Shown here piece by piece: positions 15,448-23,912 of a DNA stretch of 64,000 nucleotides (the stretch's first letter is position 1; every line of letters starts with the position of its first letter). The DNA lies in contig DHAP01000051.1 in assembly GCA_002397465.1 (NCBI GenBank), positions 50,545 through 114,544 on the forward strand, given 5' to 3'. The DNA is from Caryophanales bacterium UBA4951. Its GTDB lineage: Bacteria; Bacillota_I; Bacilli_A; RFN20; CAG-826. A program made the position numbers and the translations under genes. Below the pieces are notes generated by a model that made no database searches, was not told the DNA's origin, and saw only the letters and a program-made list of their open reading frames with translations.

Positions 15448-16656
15448 ATGGAAAGCACTATGAGCACAGCTACTTTGGAGATTACCTCCGATTACGCCAA
15501 ACTGGCGGTCGGTTACGTTCTTTCCGGACAGCCTGTTTTGTTATACATGGCCAAAAGGCCTTTGCCGAATTGCATGAACAAAGGCGACATCATCGATTCG
15601 AAAGCCGTCAGCGATATCATCAAAGACTTCCTTAAAACGGAAGACGAGGCCGCCGGACTGAAGCTAAATGTTCAGACGGTGTCTCTAATTTTGCCTCCTA
15701 TAGGCTTCACAGTCTATCAAAGCGTCAAGACTACGAACGTCATCGCCTCAAACGGAATGATCGACAAGATAGACATCAGCAACGTCATGTCCTTGGTCCG
15801 CAAGGATCCATTGCCGCAAGGCAGTTCCATCGTCGACATCGTCCCTGATTGTTTCATCCTCAACACCCAAAAGGTCTATGCCAACCCGCCTCTAGGCGAG
15901 AAAAGCGATTCCCTTACCGTCCAGGCCAAGATCCATACCCTTCCGGAAAAGAAGCTTTATGATTACCGCTCGACGGTGGAAGCGGCCGGATTCAGGATCA
16001 AACGCTGCTGCGTGGCCACCTATTGTGCCTCCCAGCTCTTCGCAAGCGACAAAACGGTCCCGGAAAGCTACATTTACGTCGACATGGGCGCCAAACTCAC
16101 GACTCTTTCGCTCATTGGAAGAACTTCGCCTATCACCTCGTTGTTCCTTTATGTCGGAGGCGACAATCTGACCGATGACATCGCCGAAGGGCTCAACCTT
16201 TCTTTCGAGGAAGCCACCAGAGTCAAAGAAAAATACGGATTTGACGAAAGAAAGACGTCATTCATGACGCCTATCTGCAAGAGCCAAAACGACGATGGCT
16301 CGACTTCGCTGCATTATCAAAAAGAGCTGAATAACATCATCAAGGGCTTCTATGAGAAATTCGACACCCTTCTTGCCAACGCTTTGTCGACTCTCGTTTC
16401 GAAACAGCCATTCAAGGAACCTCTCATGAGCCTTCCTTTGATATTGGGCGGTGGGGCCTCTTCGCTTAACGGCCTCGAAAAACTGCTTCCCGAATCCGCA
16501 AAAGGAAGGACGCTTAGGAGATACGTTCCGCACGTCTTAGGCGCTAGAGATCCTAGTGCCATCAACCTCTTGGGGCTGATCGCTGCCGATGGAAGCTACA
16601 AAGGGACGCTTGAAGACGACTATCATGGGGTTTCCACCCTTTCAAGAAACCGATAG
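15448..16656 (+). CDS. ftsA: cell division protein FtsA (divergent)
   Basis: FtsA is the actin-like membrane anchor of the FtsZ ring. This protein is divergent but keeps the actin ATPase pattern: a phosphate-2 motif YVDMGAKLTTLSL in the middle and an adenosine motif LILGGGASSLNG near residue 335. Its place directly before ftsZ supports the call. I prefer the ATG at 15448 because of the -10 box 8 nt upstream, as in many other genes here. A TTG at 15406 or the ATG at 15460 are alternatives. The C-terminal amphipathic membrane helix is not obvious; the tail ends GVSTLSRNR. Confidence 0.85.
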   Translation: MESTMSTATLEITSDYAKLAVGYVLSGQPVLLYMAKRPLPNCMNKGDIIDSKAVSDIIKDFLKTEDEAAGLKLNVQTVSLILPPIGFTVYQSVKTTNVIASNGMIDKIDISNVMSLVRKDPLPQGSSIVDIVPDCFILNTQKVYANPPLGEKSDSLTVQAKIHTLPEKKLYDYRSTVEAAGFRIKRCCVATYCASQLFASDKTVPESYIYVDMGAKLTTLSLIGRTSPITSLFLYVGGDNLTDDIAEGLNLSFEEATRVKEKYGFDERKTSFMTPICKSQNDDGSTSLHYQKELNNIIKGFYEKFDTLLANALSTLVSKQPFKEPLMSLPLILGGGASSLNGLEKLLPESAKGRTLRRYVPHVLGARDPSAINLLGLIAADGSYKGTLEDDYHGVSTLSRNR

Positions 16657-16668
16657 GAGGGACTTATT

Positions 16669-17832
16669 ATGGATAAGGTCCAAGTTGAAGACATCGATAA
16701 CTTTGAGCCAGTGGCCAGAATAGTGGTCATCGGCGTCGGCGGAGCCGGCAACAATGCCGTCAACCGCATGATCGACGAGAACATTCAAAACGTCGAGTTC
16801 TACGTCGCCAATACCGACAAGCAGGCTCTTTCGACATCCAAAGCCCCAAACCGCATCGTTTTGGGCGAAGAGGTGACAAGAGGGCTTGGAGCCGGAGGCG
16901 ATCCTGCCGTCGGAAAACAAGCCGCGGTGGCCTCAACTGATACCATCAAGAGCATCGTCAAAGGCGCCGACATGGTCTTTATTGCTGCCGGCATGGGAAA
17001 AGGCACCGGAACCGGAGCCGCCCCAGTCATCGCCCAAATCGCCAAAGAAAGCGGTGCTTTGACCGTGGCCATCGTCACAAGACCTTTCACTTTCGAAGGA
17101 CCCAAGAGGGTCGCGAATTCGGTCGAAGGCCTCTCCGAACTCAAAGACGCCGTGGACTCAATCATCATCGTCAGCAACGACAAACTCTTGATGTCGAGCG
17201 GAAACGCCCCCATCAACACAGCCTTCCAAGAAAGCGACAAAATCTTGGCCCAATCAGTCAAAACAGTGGCCGACCTCATCTTGGTCCCAGCCATGATCAA
17301 CCTTGATTTCGCCGATGTCAGAAGCACTTTGAAGGGAAGCGGCATCGCCTTGATCGGCTATGGCAGCGGAAGCGGACCCAACAAAGCTGAAGACGCGGCC
17401 GACGAAGCCATCAACTCCCCATTGCTTGAGGCCAGCATCTCGGGCGCGAGGCGTGCCATCTGCGCCGTCACGTGCGGCCAGAACGTCACCCTTTACGAAG
17501 CCCAATCCTGCGTCAACAGAATCAATGAGCAGGCCGGCGGGGCCATCGACATCAAGTTCGGCGTCAGCATGAACCCCAATTTGACCGACAGTTTGCTCGT
17601 CTCGGTCATCGCCAGCGACTTCACCGATGAGTACGATTTCACGACCGTACCGCAATTCAAGATGCCAAAAGATCCGAAAGAGCTTGGGTCAGGCGTTCAA
17701 GAAGCCCAGAAAAAAGAAATCAAAGACCTGGAGAAAAACGACGTCGGAGCCTCCAACGAACAAGTCGACCTCGCAAGCGAGATTCTTCCGGACTTCCTTA
17801 AAGGAAGCGACGGGGGAAATCAAAACTCCTAA
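16669..17832 (+). CDS. ftsZ: cell division GTPase FtsZ
   Basis: FtsZ polymerises into the division ring. The 387 residues include the nucleotide-binding start VIGVGGAGNNAVNRM (20-34), the tubulin signature region (109-116), the NLDFADV synergy loop, and a C-terminal peptide (E-I-L-P-D-F-L-K) that resembles the usual D-I-P-x-F-L tail binding FtsA. The tubulin signature reads GKGTGTG rather than GGGTGTG: Lys111 replaces a glycine that is nearly invariant. AGGAGGG lies before the ATG. The gene ends the division cluster; the ileS T-box starts about 30 bp later. Confidence 0.96.
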   Translation: MDKVQVEDIDNFEPVARIVVIGVGGAGNNAVNRMIDENIQNVEFYVANTDKQALSTSKAPNRIVLGEEVTRGLGAGGDPAVGKQAAVASTDTIKSIVKGADMVFIAAGMGKGTGTGAAPVIAQIAKESGALTVAIVTRPFTFEGPKRVANSVEGLSELKDAVDSIIIVSNDKLLMSSGNAPINTAFQESDKILAQSVKTVADLILVPAMINLDFADVRSTLKGSGIALIGYGSGSGPNKAEDAADEAINSPLLEASISGARRAICAVTCGQNVTLYEAQSCVNRINEQAGGAIDIKFGVSMNPNLTDSLLVSVIASDFTDEYDFTTVPQFKMPKDPKELGSGVQEAQKKEIKDLEKNDVGASNEQVDLASEILPDFLKGSDGGNQNS

Positions 17833-17834
17833 TC

Positions 17835-18092
17835 TTGCTTTATCCTCTTTTTACAACTATAGTGATAGCGGCTTAGACGGAAGACACGACCGAATAGAGA
17901 CAGACAGCGAGCCCCTTGGATGAAAACGGGGCATTCGAAAGGCCATCACTTCCCAGCTATTTCCCTGAAAGATCAATTAAGGGAGACGCCAGCCTGGCGT
18001 TATCGGGCATCGAGAGCGGAGGGCATTCCTCCGAAATAAGGTGGTACCACGCATTGATGCGCCCTTAGGTAATTCTGGGGCGCTTTTATTTC
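17835..18092 (+). ncRNA. T-box leader of ileS-lspA-rluD with its promoter
   Basis: TTGCTT (17835-17840), a 17-nt spacer and TATAGT (17858-17863) form a promoter. The leader holds the T-box sequence AAGGTGGTACCACGC (18038-18052). It ends in a terminator, GCGCCC (18059-18064) paired with GGGCGC (18078-18083), followed by TTTTATTT. The downstream ileS makes this an Ile tRNA sensor. I did not place the specifier codon with certainty. Confidence 0.92.
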
Positions 18093-18111
18093 CCCAAAAG
18101 GAGCAGAGAGT

Positions 18112-20832
18112 ATGGCTTTGAAAGACACGTTGCTGATGCCGAAGACCGGTTTTGAGATGAGAGGTAACCTCAACAAGAAAGAACCTCTTTTCATCGAGAG
18201 ATGGGATTCGGAGAAACTCTACGAGAAGATGAATGAAAACCGCGCTGGATGTGAGGAATACCTTCTTCATGATGGTCCTCCATACGCCAACGGAGACATT
18301 CATTGCGGCCATATGCTCAACCGTCTTTTGAAGGATTTCACGATCCGTTACAAGAACATGTGCGGTTTCAAAACCCCGTTCGTTTTCGGATGGGACACGC
18401 ATGGCTTGCCGATCGAAGTGAAGATGAGCAAATCCGGATTCGACAGAAAACACATGAGCGTCGCCGATTTCAGAAGCGCCTGCGAAGACTATGCGAAGAA
18501 ACAAGTCGAAAGGCAAAAAGCCCAGATCCATCGTCTGGGTTGCTTGGGCGACTACGACCATCCTTATCTCACTCTGAGCAAAGAGTTTGAGGCCAGGGAG
18601 ATTGACGTTTTCGCCGCGATGGCCCTCAAAGGGCTTATCTATAAAGGACTTAAGCCAGTCTATTGGTCGCCATCGAGCGAATCCGCGTTGGCGGAGGCCG
18701 AAGTCGAATATGCCGACGTCATCGCCAAAACGATGTATGTCTATTTCGATGTGGCCGACGGCAAAGGCCTTTTGCCAGACGACGCCAAACTCATAATCTG
18801 GACCACGACCCCATGGACCATCCCAGCCGATTTGGCCCTCACGGTCAACCCGTTATTCGAATATGGGCTTTTCCAAACCGAAAAGGGGAAGTTCGTCTTC
18901 CTCAAGTCTTTGGCTTCCTCACTTCAGGAAAAACTTCATTTCGAGAAATGCGAGTTATTGAAGAGCTTCAAGGGACAGGAGATGGAATACATCACCGTCC
19001 ATCATCCTTTATATGATAGGCTGAGCACCGTCATTTTGGCTTCATTCGTCACCGATGACAGCGGCACTGGCATCGTCCACACGGCCCCAGACCACGGCGT
19101 CGATGACTTCAACGCCTGCTTCAAATACGGAATCAAGCCGTTCTGCCCCGTCGACTCAAGGGGCTACATGCACTTGGAGGAGAACGATCCCTGCAATGGC
19201 AAGTTCTATCAGGAAGCCAATGACATCGTGATAGAAGAGTTGAAGGCCAATGGCCACATGCTCCTCGAGGAAGACATCACCCATAGCTATCCTCATGACT
19301 GGAGAACCCATAAGCCCATCATCTTCAGAGCCACCCCACAGTGGTTCTGCTCGATCGAGCCTATAAAAGAACAGCTTCTGAAGGAAATCCATGAGATCAA
19401 ATGGAACCCGAGCTGGGGCGAAGGCAAGATGGTCAACATGGTCAAAGACAGGACCGATTGGTGCATTTCGAGGCAAAGAAGCTGGGGCGTCCCGCTTCCG
19501 ATCATCTATAACGAAGACGGCAGCCCAATCATCGAAAAAGAAGTTTTCGACCATATCAGGGACATCATCGCGAGTGAAGGATCTAACGCCTGGTTCACCC
19601 GTTCTGAGAAAGAATTGCTCCCAGAAGGCTACACAAACAAGAAATCGCCGAATGGCTTGTTCAAGAAAGAGACCGACATCATGGACGTTTGGTTCGATTC
19701 CGGCTCCTCATGGAACGGCGTCCTTCGCGAGAGGGGATTAAAATACCCGGCCGACCTCTATCTAGAAGGCAACGACCAATACAGGGGATGGTTCAATTCG
19801 TCCCTCATCCTTTCGACTGCCTACCTCGGCGTCGCGCCGTTCAAGAACTGCGTCACCCATGGCTGGGTCATGGATGAGAATTGGCAAAAAATGTCCAAAT
19901 CGGCCGGAAACGGCATCGACCCCAGCAAGATCGCCAATCAATTCGGGGCTGACTTGCTCCGCTTATGGGCCGCTACCGTGAACTATGAGTCCGACGTCAG
20001 GATCTCAGAGTCCATCATCACAAGCATCAGCGACCAATACCGCAAAATCCGCAACACCTTTAAATTCATGCTTGGGAACCTCCAAGACGGCGATAAGGAG
20101 TATGTTCCGAGCGATGAGTCAAAGAACCTTTCACCGGTCGACAAATGGGTTTTGGCAGAGTTAGAAGACGTCAAGAACAAAGCCTTGAGAGACTATGATG
20201 ATTTCCATTTCTCCAGCGTCTCCATGGGCATAACGAACTTCTTGGTCGAGCTTTCGAACTTCTATCTCGACTACGCCAAAGACATCCTTTATTGCGACAA
20301 AGCCGATTCTCCAAGGAGAAAGGCCGTCCAATATGTCATTTATCAGCTGAGCTTCCAGCTTTGCTTGCTCTACAATCCGATCCTTAGCTTCACGATGGAT
20401 GAAGTCTATTCGTTCATCCCATCTCACAAACTCGCATCGCCTCAGCTTGAGGATATGCCGAAGGAAAGCCATGTTTACGGATCTGATGTCCTTTCCGAAT
20501 ACAAGGATTTCACCGCCCTTAGAGACGTGGCTTTGAAAGCCCTTGAAGACGAGAGGGCAAAAGGCAGCTTTGGTTCCAGCCAAGAGGCCGAACTTGACCT
20601 TGTCTGCGAAAAAGATGGGCTATACGGCACTTTGTCGTCTTTGGACAAAGATGAGATCGCCCGTTATTTCGGAGTCAGCAAAGTAGTCTTGGCAAAAGGC
20701 GAAAAGAACCAAGCCTCATCACACAAAGCCAGCGGAGTTTTATGTGACAGATGCCGCAACTATAGAGATGATGCTAAGATGAGCGAAGAAGGCTGCCTCT
20801 GTGAGAGATGCCGCGAGGCTTTAGGAAAGTAG
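18112..20832 (+). CDS. ileS: isoleucyl-tRNA synthetase
   Basis: This 906-residue class I enzyme charges tRNA-Ile. The HIGH motif appears as HCGH within PPYANGDIHCGHMLN (about 56-70), KMSKS is present as KMSKSAGNGIDP, and the CP1 editing domain lies between them. The C-terminus ends with a zinc-finger of two CxxC pairs (CDRC and CERC), as in bacterial-type IleRS. Length and motifs are normal. It is controlled by the T-box and followed after 6 nt by lspA. Confidence 0.97.
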   Translation: MALKDTLLMPKTGFEMRGNLNKKEPLFIERWDSEKLYEKMNENRAGCEEYLLHDGPPYANGDIHCGHMLNRLLKDFTIRYKNMCGFKTPFVFGWDTHGLPIEVKMSKSGFDRKHMSVADFRSACEDYAKKQVERQKAQIHRLGCLGDYDHPYLTLSKEFEAREIDVFAAMALKGLIYKGLKPVYWSPSSESALAEAEVEYADVIAKTMYVYFDVADGKGLLPDDAKLIIWTTTPWTIPADLALTVNPLFEYGLFQTEKGKFVFLKSLASSLQEKLHFEKCELLKSFKGQEMEYITVHHPLYDRLSTVILASFVTDDSGTGIVHTAPDHGVDDFNACFKYGIKPFCPVDSRGYMHLEENDPCNGKFYQEANDIVIEELKANGHMLLEEDITHSYPHDWRTHKPIIFRATPQWFCSIEPIKEQLLKEIHEIKWNPSWGEGKMVNMVKDRTDWCISRQRSWGVPLPIIYNEDGSPIIEKEVFDHIRDIIASEGSNAWFTRSEKELLPEGYTNKKSPNGLFKKETDIMDVWFDSGSSWNGVLRERGLKYPADLYLEGNDQYRGWFNSSLILSTAYLGVAPFKNCVTHGWVMDENWQKMSKSAGNGIDPSKIANQFGADLLRLWAATVNYESDVRISESIITSISDQYRKIRNTFKFMLGNLQDGDKEYVPSDESKNLSPVDKWVLAELEDVKNKALRDYDDFHFSSVSMGITNFLVELSNFYLDYAKDILYCDKADSPRRKAVQYVIYQLSFQLCLLYNPILSFTMDEVYSFIPSHKLASPQLEDMPKESHVYGSDVLSEYKDFTALRDVALKALEDERAKGSFGSSQEAELDLVCEKDGLYGTLSSLDKDEIARYFGVSKVVLAKGEKNQASSHKASGVLCDRCRNYRDDAKMSEEGCLCERCREALGK

Positions 20833-20838
20833 GTTATC

Positions 20839-21522
20839 ATGAGCGAAGAAGCGAAGCAGAACAACGTCCAGGACGCTCAAAAGCCCGATAACGAGGCTCT
20901 TGAAACGCCAGTGGAAGCCAAAAAGGAAGACGAAAAAAAGAAAGAGCCAAAATCCGTTTGGACCTGGAAGTCGTTTTTCCATAGTTTCATATGGATGGCC
21001 ATTCTTTTATTCGCCATTGACCTCATCAGCAAATGGGTTGTCCAGCTGAATTATTCGTCTTGGAACCCGACCTCTAAAGGGGTCGCGATCATCCCAAACT
21101 TCTTTTACCTATATTTGACCCACAATACCAAGGCCGCGTTCGGAGATTGGATGGGCTTAGGCGATGATGTGGTGTGGGTAAGGGTCGTCCTCATCGTCAT
21201 CTCATGGGTTATGAGCGTCCTGATCGGCTATTATTGGTATAAACACCTCAACAAGAAAGACCATTTGGTCGATTCTATCTTCGCCCTTTGCTTTGCTGGG
21301 GCCTTAGGGAATGCGATCGATAGGACATTCTATTGGAAAGGGATAGCTGGCTTCGATGGCGTCATCGACTTCTTCGCCTTCTATATTTATGGACCTGATA
21401 AGTCACCGTTCGCCATTTTCAACGTGGCTGATTCCTGCCTTGTGGTAGGGGTCATCATGGCGGTTGTCGTGATGATCGTGAGAGAGATCAAAGCAGGGGA
21501 GAAAGGGATGGATAAAAAGTGA
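20839..21522 (+). CDS. lspA: lipoprotein signal peptidase (signal peptidase II)
   Basis: LspA cleaves the signal peptide of lipid-modified prolipoproteins in the cytoplasmic membrane. The catalytic aspartates are D161 in GNAIDR and D198 in FNVADS, and the HNTKAAFG motif (95-102) matches the conserved N-x-G-A-A-F-G region. The protein is 227 residues against about 160 usually. The excess is an N-terminal cytoplasmic extension of about 45 residues rich in Glu and Lys. At least two probable substrates are encoded here, at 30149 and 44588. It lies between ileS and rluD as in many Bacillota. Confidence 0.93.
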   Translation: MSEEAKQNNVQDAQKPDNEALETPVEAKKEDEKKKEPKSVWTWKSFFHSFIWMAILLFAIDLISKWVVQLNYSSWNPTSKGVAIIPNFFYLYLTHNTKAAFGDWMGLGDDVVWVRVVLIVISWVMSVLIGYYWYKHLNKKDHLVDSIFALCFAGALGNAIDRTFYWKGIAGFDGVIDFFAFYIYGPDKSPFAIFNVADSCLVVGVIMAVVVMIVREIKAGEKGMDKK

Positions 21523-22442
21523 TGGAAAAAGAAGAGAACAACAAAATCATCGTCGATGAGATATTAGAAAAACACCGCCTTGATGAGGCTCTCTTTTCTT
21601 TGGGCGTAGCCCTCTCCAGAAGCAAGGTCCAATCGCTGATTAAAAATGGGAAGGTTCTTGTAAATGGAAAACAGGAAAAGTCCCATTATTGCTTAAGAAT
21701 TGGTGATGTTGTTGAATACCAAGAATATACTGAAAAACCACTAGATATAGTTGGAGAGGATATCCCTCTTAACATCGTCTACGAGGATGATGACATCCTC
21801 GTCATCAATAAGCCCGCCGGCTTAGTTGTCCACCCTGGGAACGGACATTATTCCGGAACCCTTGTCAACGCTCTTGTCTATCACGAAGAGAAGCTCGCCC
21901 ATGAAGACGATTTGGTTCGTCCGGGGCTCGTTCATCGAATCGACAAGGACACTTCTGGCTTATTATGCATAGCCAAAACCGATTTTGCTTTTGACGGCCT
22001 TTCAAAACAGCTTAGGGACCATTCGATGCACCGCGAATACTACGCCTTGGTCAAAGGGACCATATACGAGGACGAAGGGAAGATCGACGCTCCGATTGGA
22101 AGGGACGTTATCCATCCGACTCGTTTTGCGATTGACCTGAACCATGGCCGCGAAGCCGTCACGTTCTTTCATGTCGAAAAACGCTACAAGGAGCCATACA
22201 CCTTCATTTCATGCCGCCTATTGACCGGAAGGACCCATCAAATCAGGGTCCACATGAATTACATCGGCCATCCAATCATCGGAGATCCGCTTTATGGAAG
22301 CGGAAATCGCAAACTCTATAACAAAGGGCAGCTTCTTCACGCCTATCGGTTGACCTTCGTTCATCCAAGGACTCAAAAAGAGGTCTCTTTCGAGGCCCCG
22401 TTGCCGCAATACTTCCAAGACGTCCTCGCTTCGATAAACTAA
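21522..22442 (+). CDS. rluD: ribosomal large subunit pseudouridine synthase (RluD family)
   Basis: This is a pseudouridine synthase of the RluA/RluD family acting on 23S rRNA. An S4 RNA-binding domain occupies residues 15-75. The catalytic motif HRIDKDTSG with its aspartate is near residue 141, and the C-terminal GRTHQIRVH motif is present. The ATG at 21522 overlaps the lspA stop as TGATG; a GTG one codon earlier is also possible. The exact uridine target is assumed from family and position. The 3' end overlaps the convergent rnhC by 4 bp. Confidence 0.92.
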   Translation: MEKEENNKIIVDEILEKHRLDEALFSLGVALSRSKVQSLIKNGKVLVNGKQEKSHYCLRIGDVVEYQEYTEKPLDIVGEDIPLNIVYEDDDILVINKPAGLVVHPGNGHYSGTLVNALVYHEEKLAHEDDLVRPGLVHRIDKDTSGLLCIAKTDFAFDGLSKQLRDHSMHREYYALVKGTIYEDEGKIDAPIGRDVIHPTRFAIDLNHGREAVTFFHVEKRYKEPYTFISCRLLTGRTHQIRVHMNYIGHPIIGDPLYGSGNRKLYNKGQLLHAYRLTFVHPRTQKEVSFEAPLPQYFQDVLASIN

Positions 22443-23371
22443 TCAAGCTTCTTATAATTGGCAAAGTTCTTTTTGACGATTTTGTCGAGTTCGTCTTTGC
22501 CGTATTTTTCGACAAACTCTTTGGCAAACGAATTAACGTCCTCTCCGGCCCCGAAAGGAATATCCATCTGATATTTCTTCGATAAGTCCGCCATTTTTCT
22601 TAAAAACGAATAACGGGCGATGACACTGGCAAGAGCTACCGAAGGAAAACATGATTCGCCTTTGGTGTGGAAGACGACGTTCCTGACGACTTCCTTTTCT
22701 TTTTTTAGGTAAGAGAAATATAAGCCAGGTTCGGCGAATTGGTCCTGATAGATATAAGGGGTTTTGTGTTTTTTCAGAAGATTGAGATAGCAGGCGTTAT
22801 GCATTTTGGCCTTGATCGCGTTCATGTTGAACTCATCATGGATCTCGTTGTATTTTTCGTTAGGAAGCGAAAGCTGGGAGTAGGGGAACTCTTTGATGAG
22901 GGCGGCTCCGATTGAAAGGATATACTTATCGTCCATCTTCTTGCTGTCGGTGATGCCCAACTCATCAAGCCTTGATAGATCTTTGCTTTCGAGGAAAGAG
23001 GCACATACGCAGATGGGGCCAAAGAAGTCCCCGGTTCCGACTTCGTCAGATCCTATTTGTGGATACGAATTACGGATTTCGTCCATCATATGTGGTTTTT
23101 TGACCGTTGGTTTTGCCATTGGCTTTGACATATTGGCGGCGTCTTTGTCCCACATCAAAGCCTCTTGAATGGCATTGATGCCTTGAAAGACCACTTTGGA
23201 ATGACCCTTGCCATTCGCTTTGAAAATCGTCACGACGACTCCTTCGCCCTTAGCAAAAATATCGACATAGGGATTAGGGTTCTCTTCTTTGAATTCCGAA
23301 TAGAACTCTTTCATTTTCGAAATGGTTTCAGGCGAAGGCTCAAAGCTGTATATCGGCAAGACGTTTTTCAT
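22439..23371 (-). CDS. rnhC: ribonuclease HIII
   Basis: RNase HIII removes RNA from RNA-DNA hybrids. The N-terminal TBP-like substrate-binding domain (about 1-80) is followed by the catalytic RNase H2-like domain, with motif IGSDEVGTGDFFGP and a later LGITDSKKM segment. The ATG at 23371 (MKNVLPIYSF) is preferred over a start 16 codons upstream, because on the minus strand a GATAAT lies 9 nt before it and the extra residues do not fit the family. The promoter lies over the end of the next gene. Confidence 0.92.
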   Translation of the reverse strand: MKNVLPIYSFEPSPETISKMKEFYSEFKEENPNPYVDIFAKGEGVVVTIFKANGKGHSKVVFQGINAIQEALMWDKDAANMSKPMAKPTVKKPHMMDEIRNSYPQIGSDEVGTGDFFGPICVCASFLESKDLSRLDELGITDSKKMDDKYILSIGAALIKEFPYSQLSLPNEKYNEIHDEFNMNAIKAKMHNACYLNLLKKHKTPYIYQDQFAEPGLYFSYLKKEKEVVRNVVFHTKGESCFPSVALASVIARYSFLRKMADLSKKYQMDIPFGAGEDVNSFAKEFVEKYGKDELDKIVKKNFANYKKLD

Positions 23372-23390
23372 ATGTTTACTATTATCAATG

Positions 23391-23810
23391 TTAAAGATAC
23401 TCGATGGTAGGAATATCATCTTCCGGATGTTTGCGTTTCTTCCTTTTCTTCTCAGTCAACAGATAGCTACGGTCGACAAGTTTTTTGACTTTTCGAATGT
23501 CGAGTCCCTCTATGAGATAAACGCTTATCCATAGTCTGTGATTCATATGATATGCCGGGAAAAAGTAGTGGCCGTCGATTAAACCGTCGATTTCATTCGG
23601 CGAAAGCTTGAGGTTTAGCAAATCGGCATGGCCTTCATTTCCGAACCCAAGGCTCTTCTTGGAAACGAGCATGAAAAGCGCGAACCATTTCCGATTATTC
23701 TCGTGGCGGAAGACGCCATCATCGATATCATCCGAAAACGGAGTGTCGTAGACGGCTCCTTCTTTTCTTGAGCAATAATCCTCAAGGGTTTTTCTGATCT
23801 CGTTTTTCAT
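23391..23810 (-). CDS. MmcQ/YjbR family protein
   Basis: This protein of about 139 residues matches the MmcQ/YjbR (DUF419) family. Recognisable elements are VFRHENNRKWFALF, NLKLSP and PAYHMNHRLWISVYL (about 93-107). The fold resembles double-wing DNA-binding domains, but the function is not established. The C-terminus here is lysine- and arginine-rich (EKKRKKRKHPEDD). The ATG at 23810 is 7 nt after a GATAAT on the minus strand, so the mRNA is predicted to be leaderless. It is upstream of and in the same direction as rnhC. Confidence 0.85.
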   Translation of the reverse strand: MKNEIRKTLEDYCSRKEGAVYDTPFSDDIDDGVFRHENNRKWFALFMLVSKKSLGFGNEGHADLLNLKLSPNEIDGLIDGHYFFPAYHMNHRLWISVYLIEGLDIRKVKKLVDRSYLLTEKKRKKRKHPEDDIPTIEYL

Positions 23811-23879
23811 CAAGTGGATTATCCTTCAAAAATCGTTGATATGATAGGCCGTTTCTCATATTTGCTCGCATATCTGTTC

Positions 23880-23906
23880 AAGGCGTAGCCTTCTAGGTGA
23901 TATAAT
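23880..23906 (+). promoter_or_regulatory. mutS2 promoter giving a leaderless mRNA
   Basis: TGATATAAT (23898-23906) is a full extended -10 ending 6 nt before the GTG start at 23913. A small inverted repeat AAGGC-GTA-GCCTT (23880-23892) covers the -35 region. Confidence 0.7.
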
Positions 23907-23912
23907 CACGCC

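Noticed and set aside
17835..18092. Region after ftsZ considered as a missing gene such as sepF or divIVA
   Set aside because: It is fully explained by a promoter, the T-box consensus and a terminator; no coding frame fits.
18280..18320. IleRS HIGH motif reading HCGH taken as a possible inactivating change
   Set aside because: The two histidines and the glycine that matter are kept; the second position is variable in the family.
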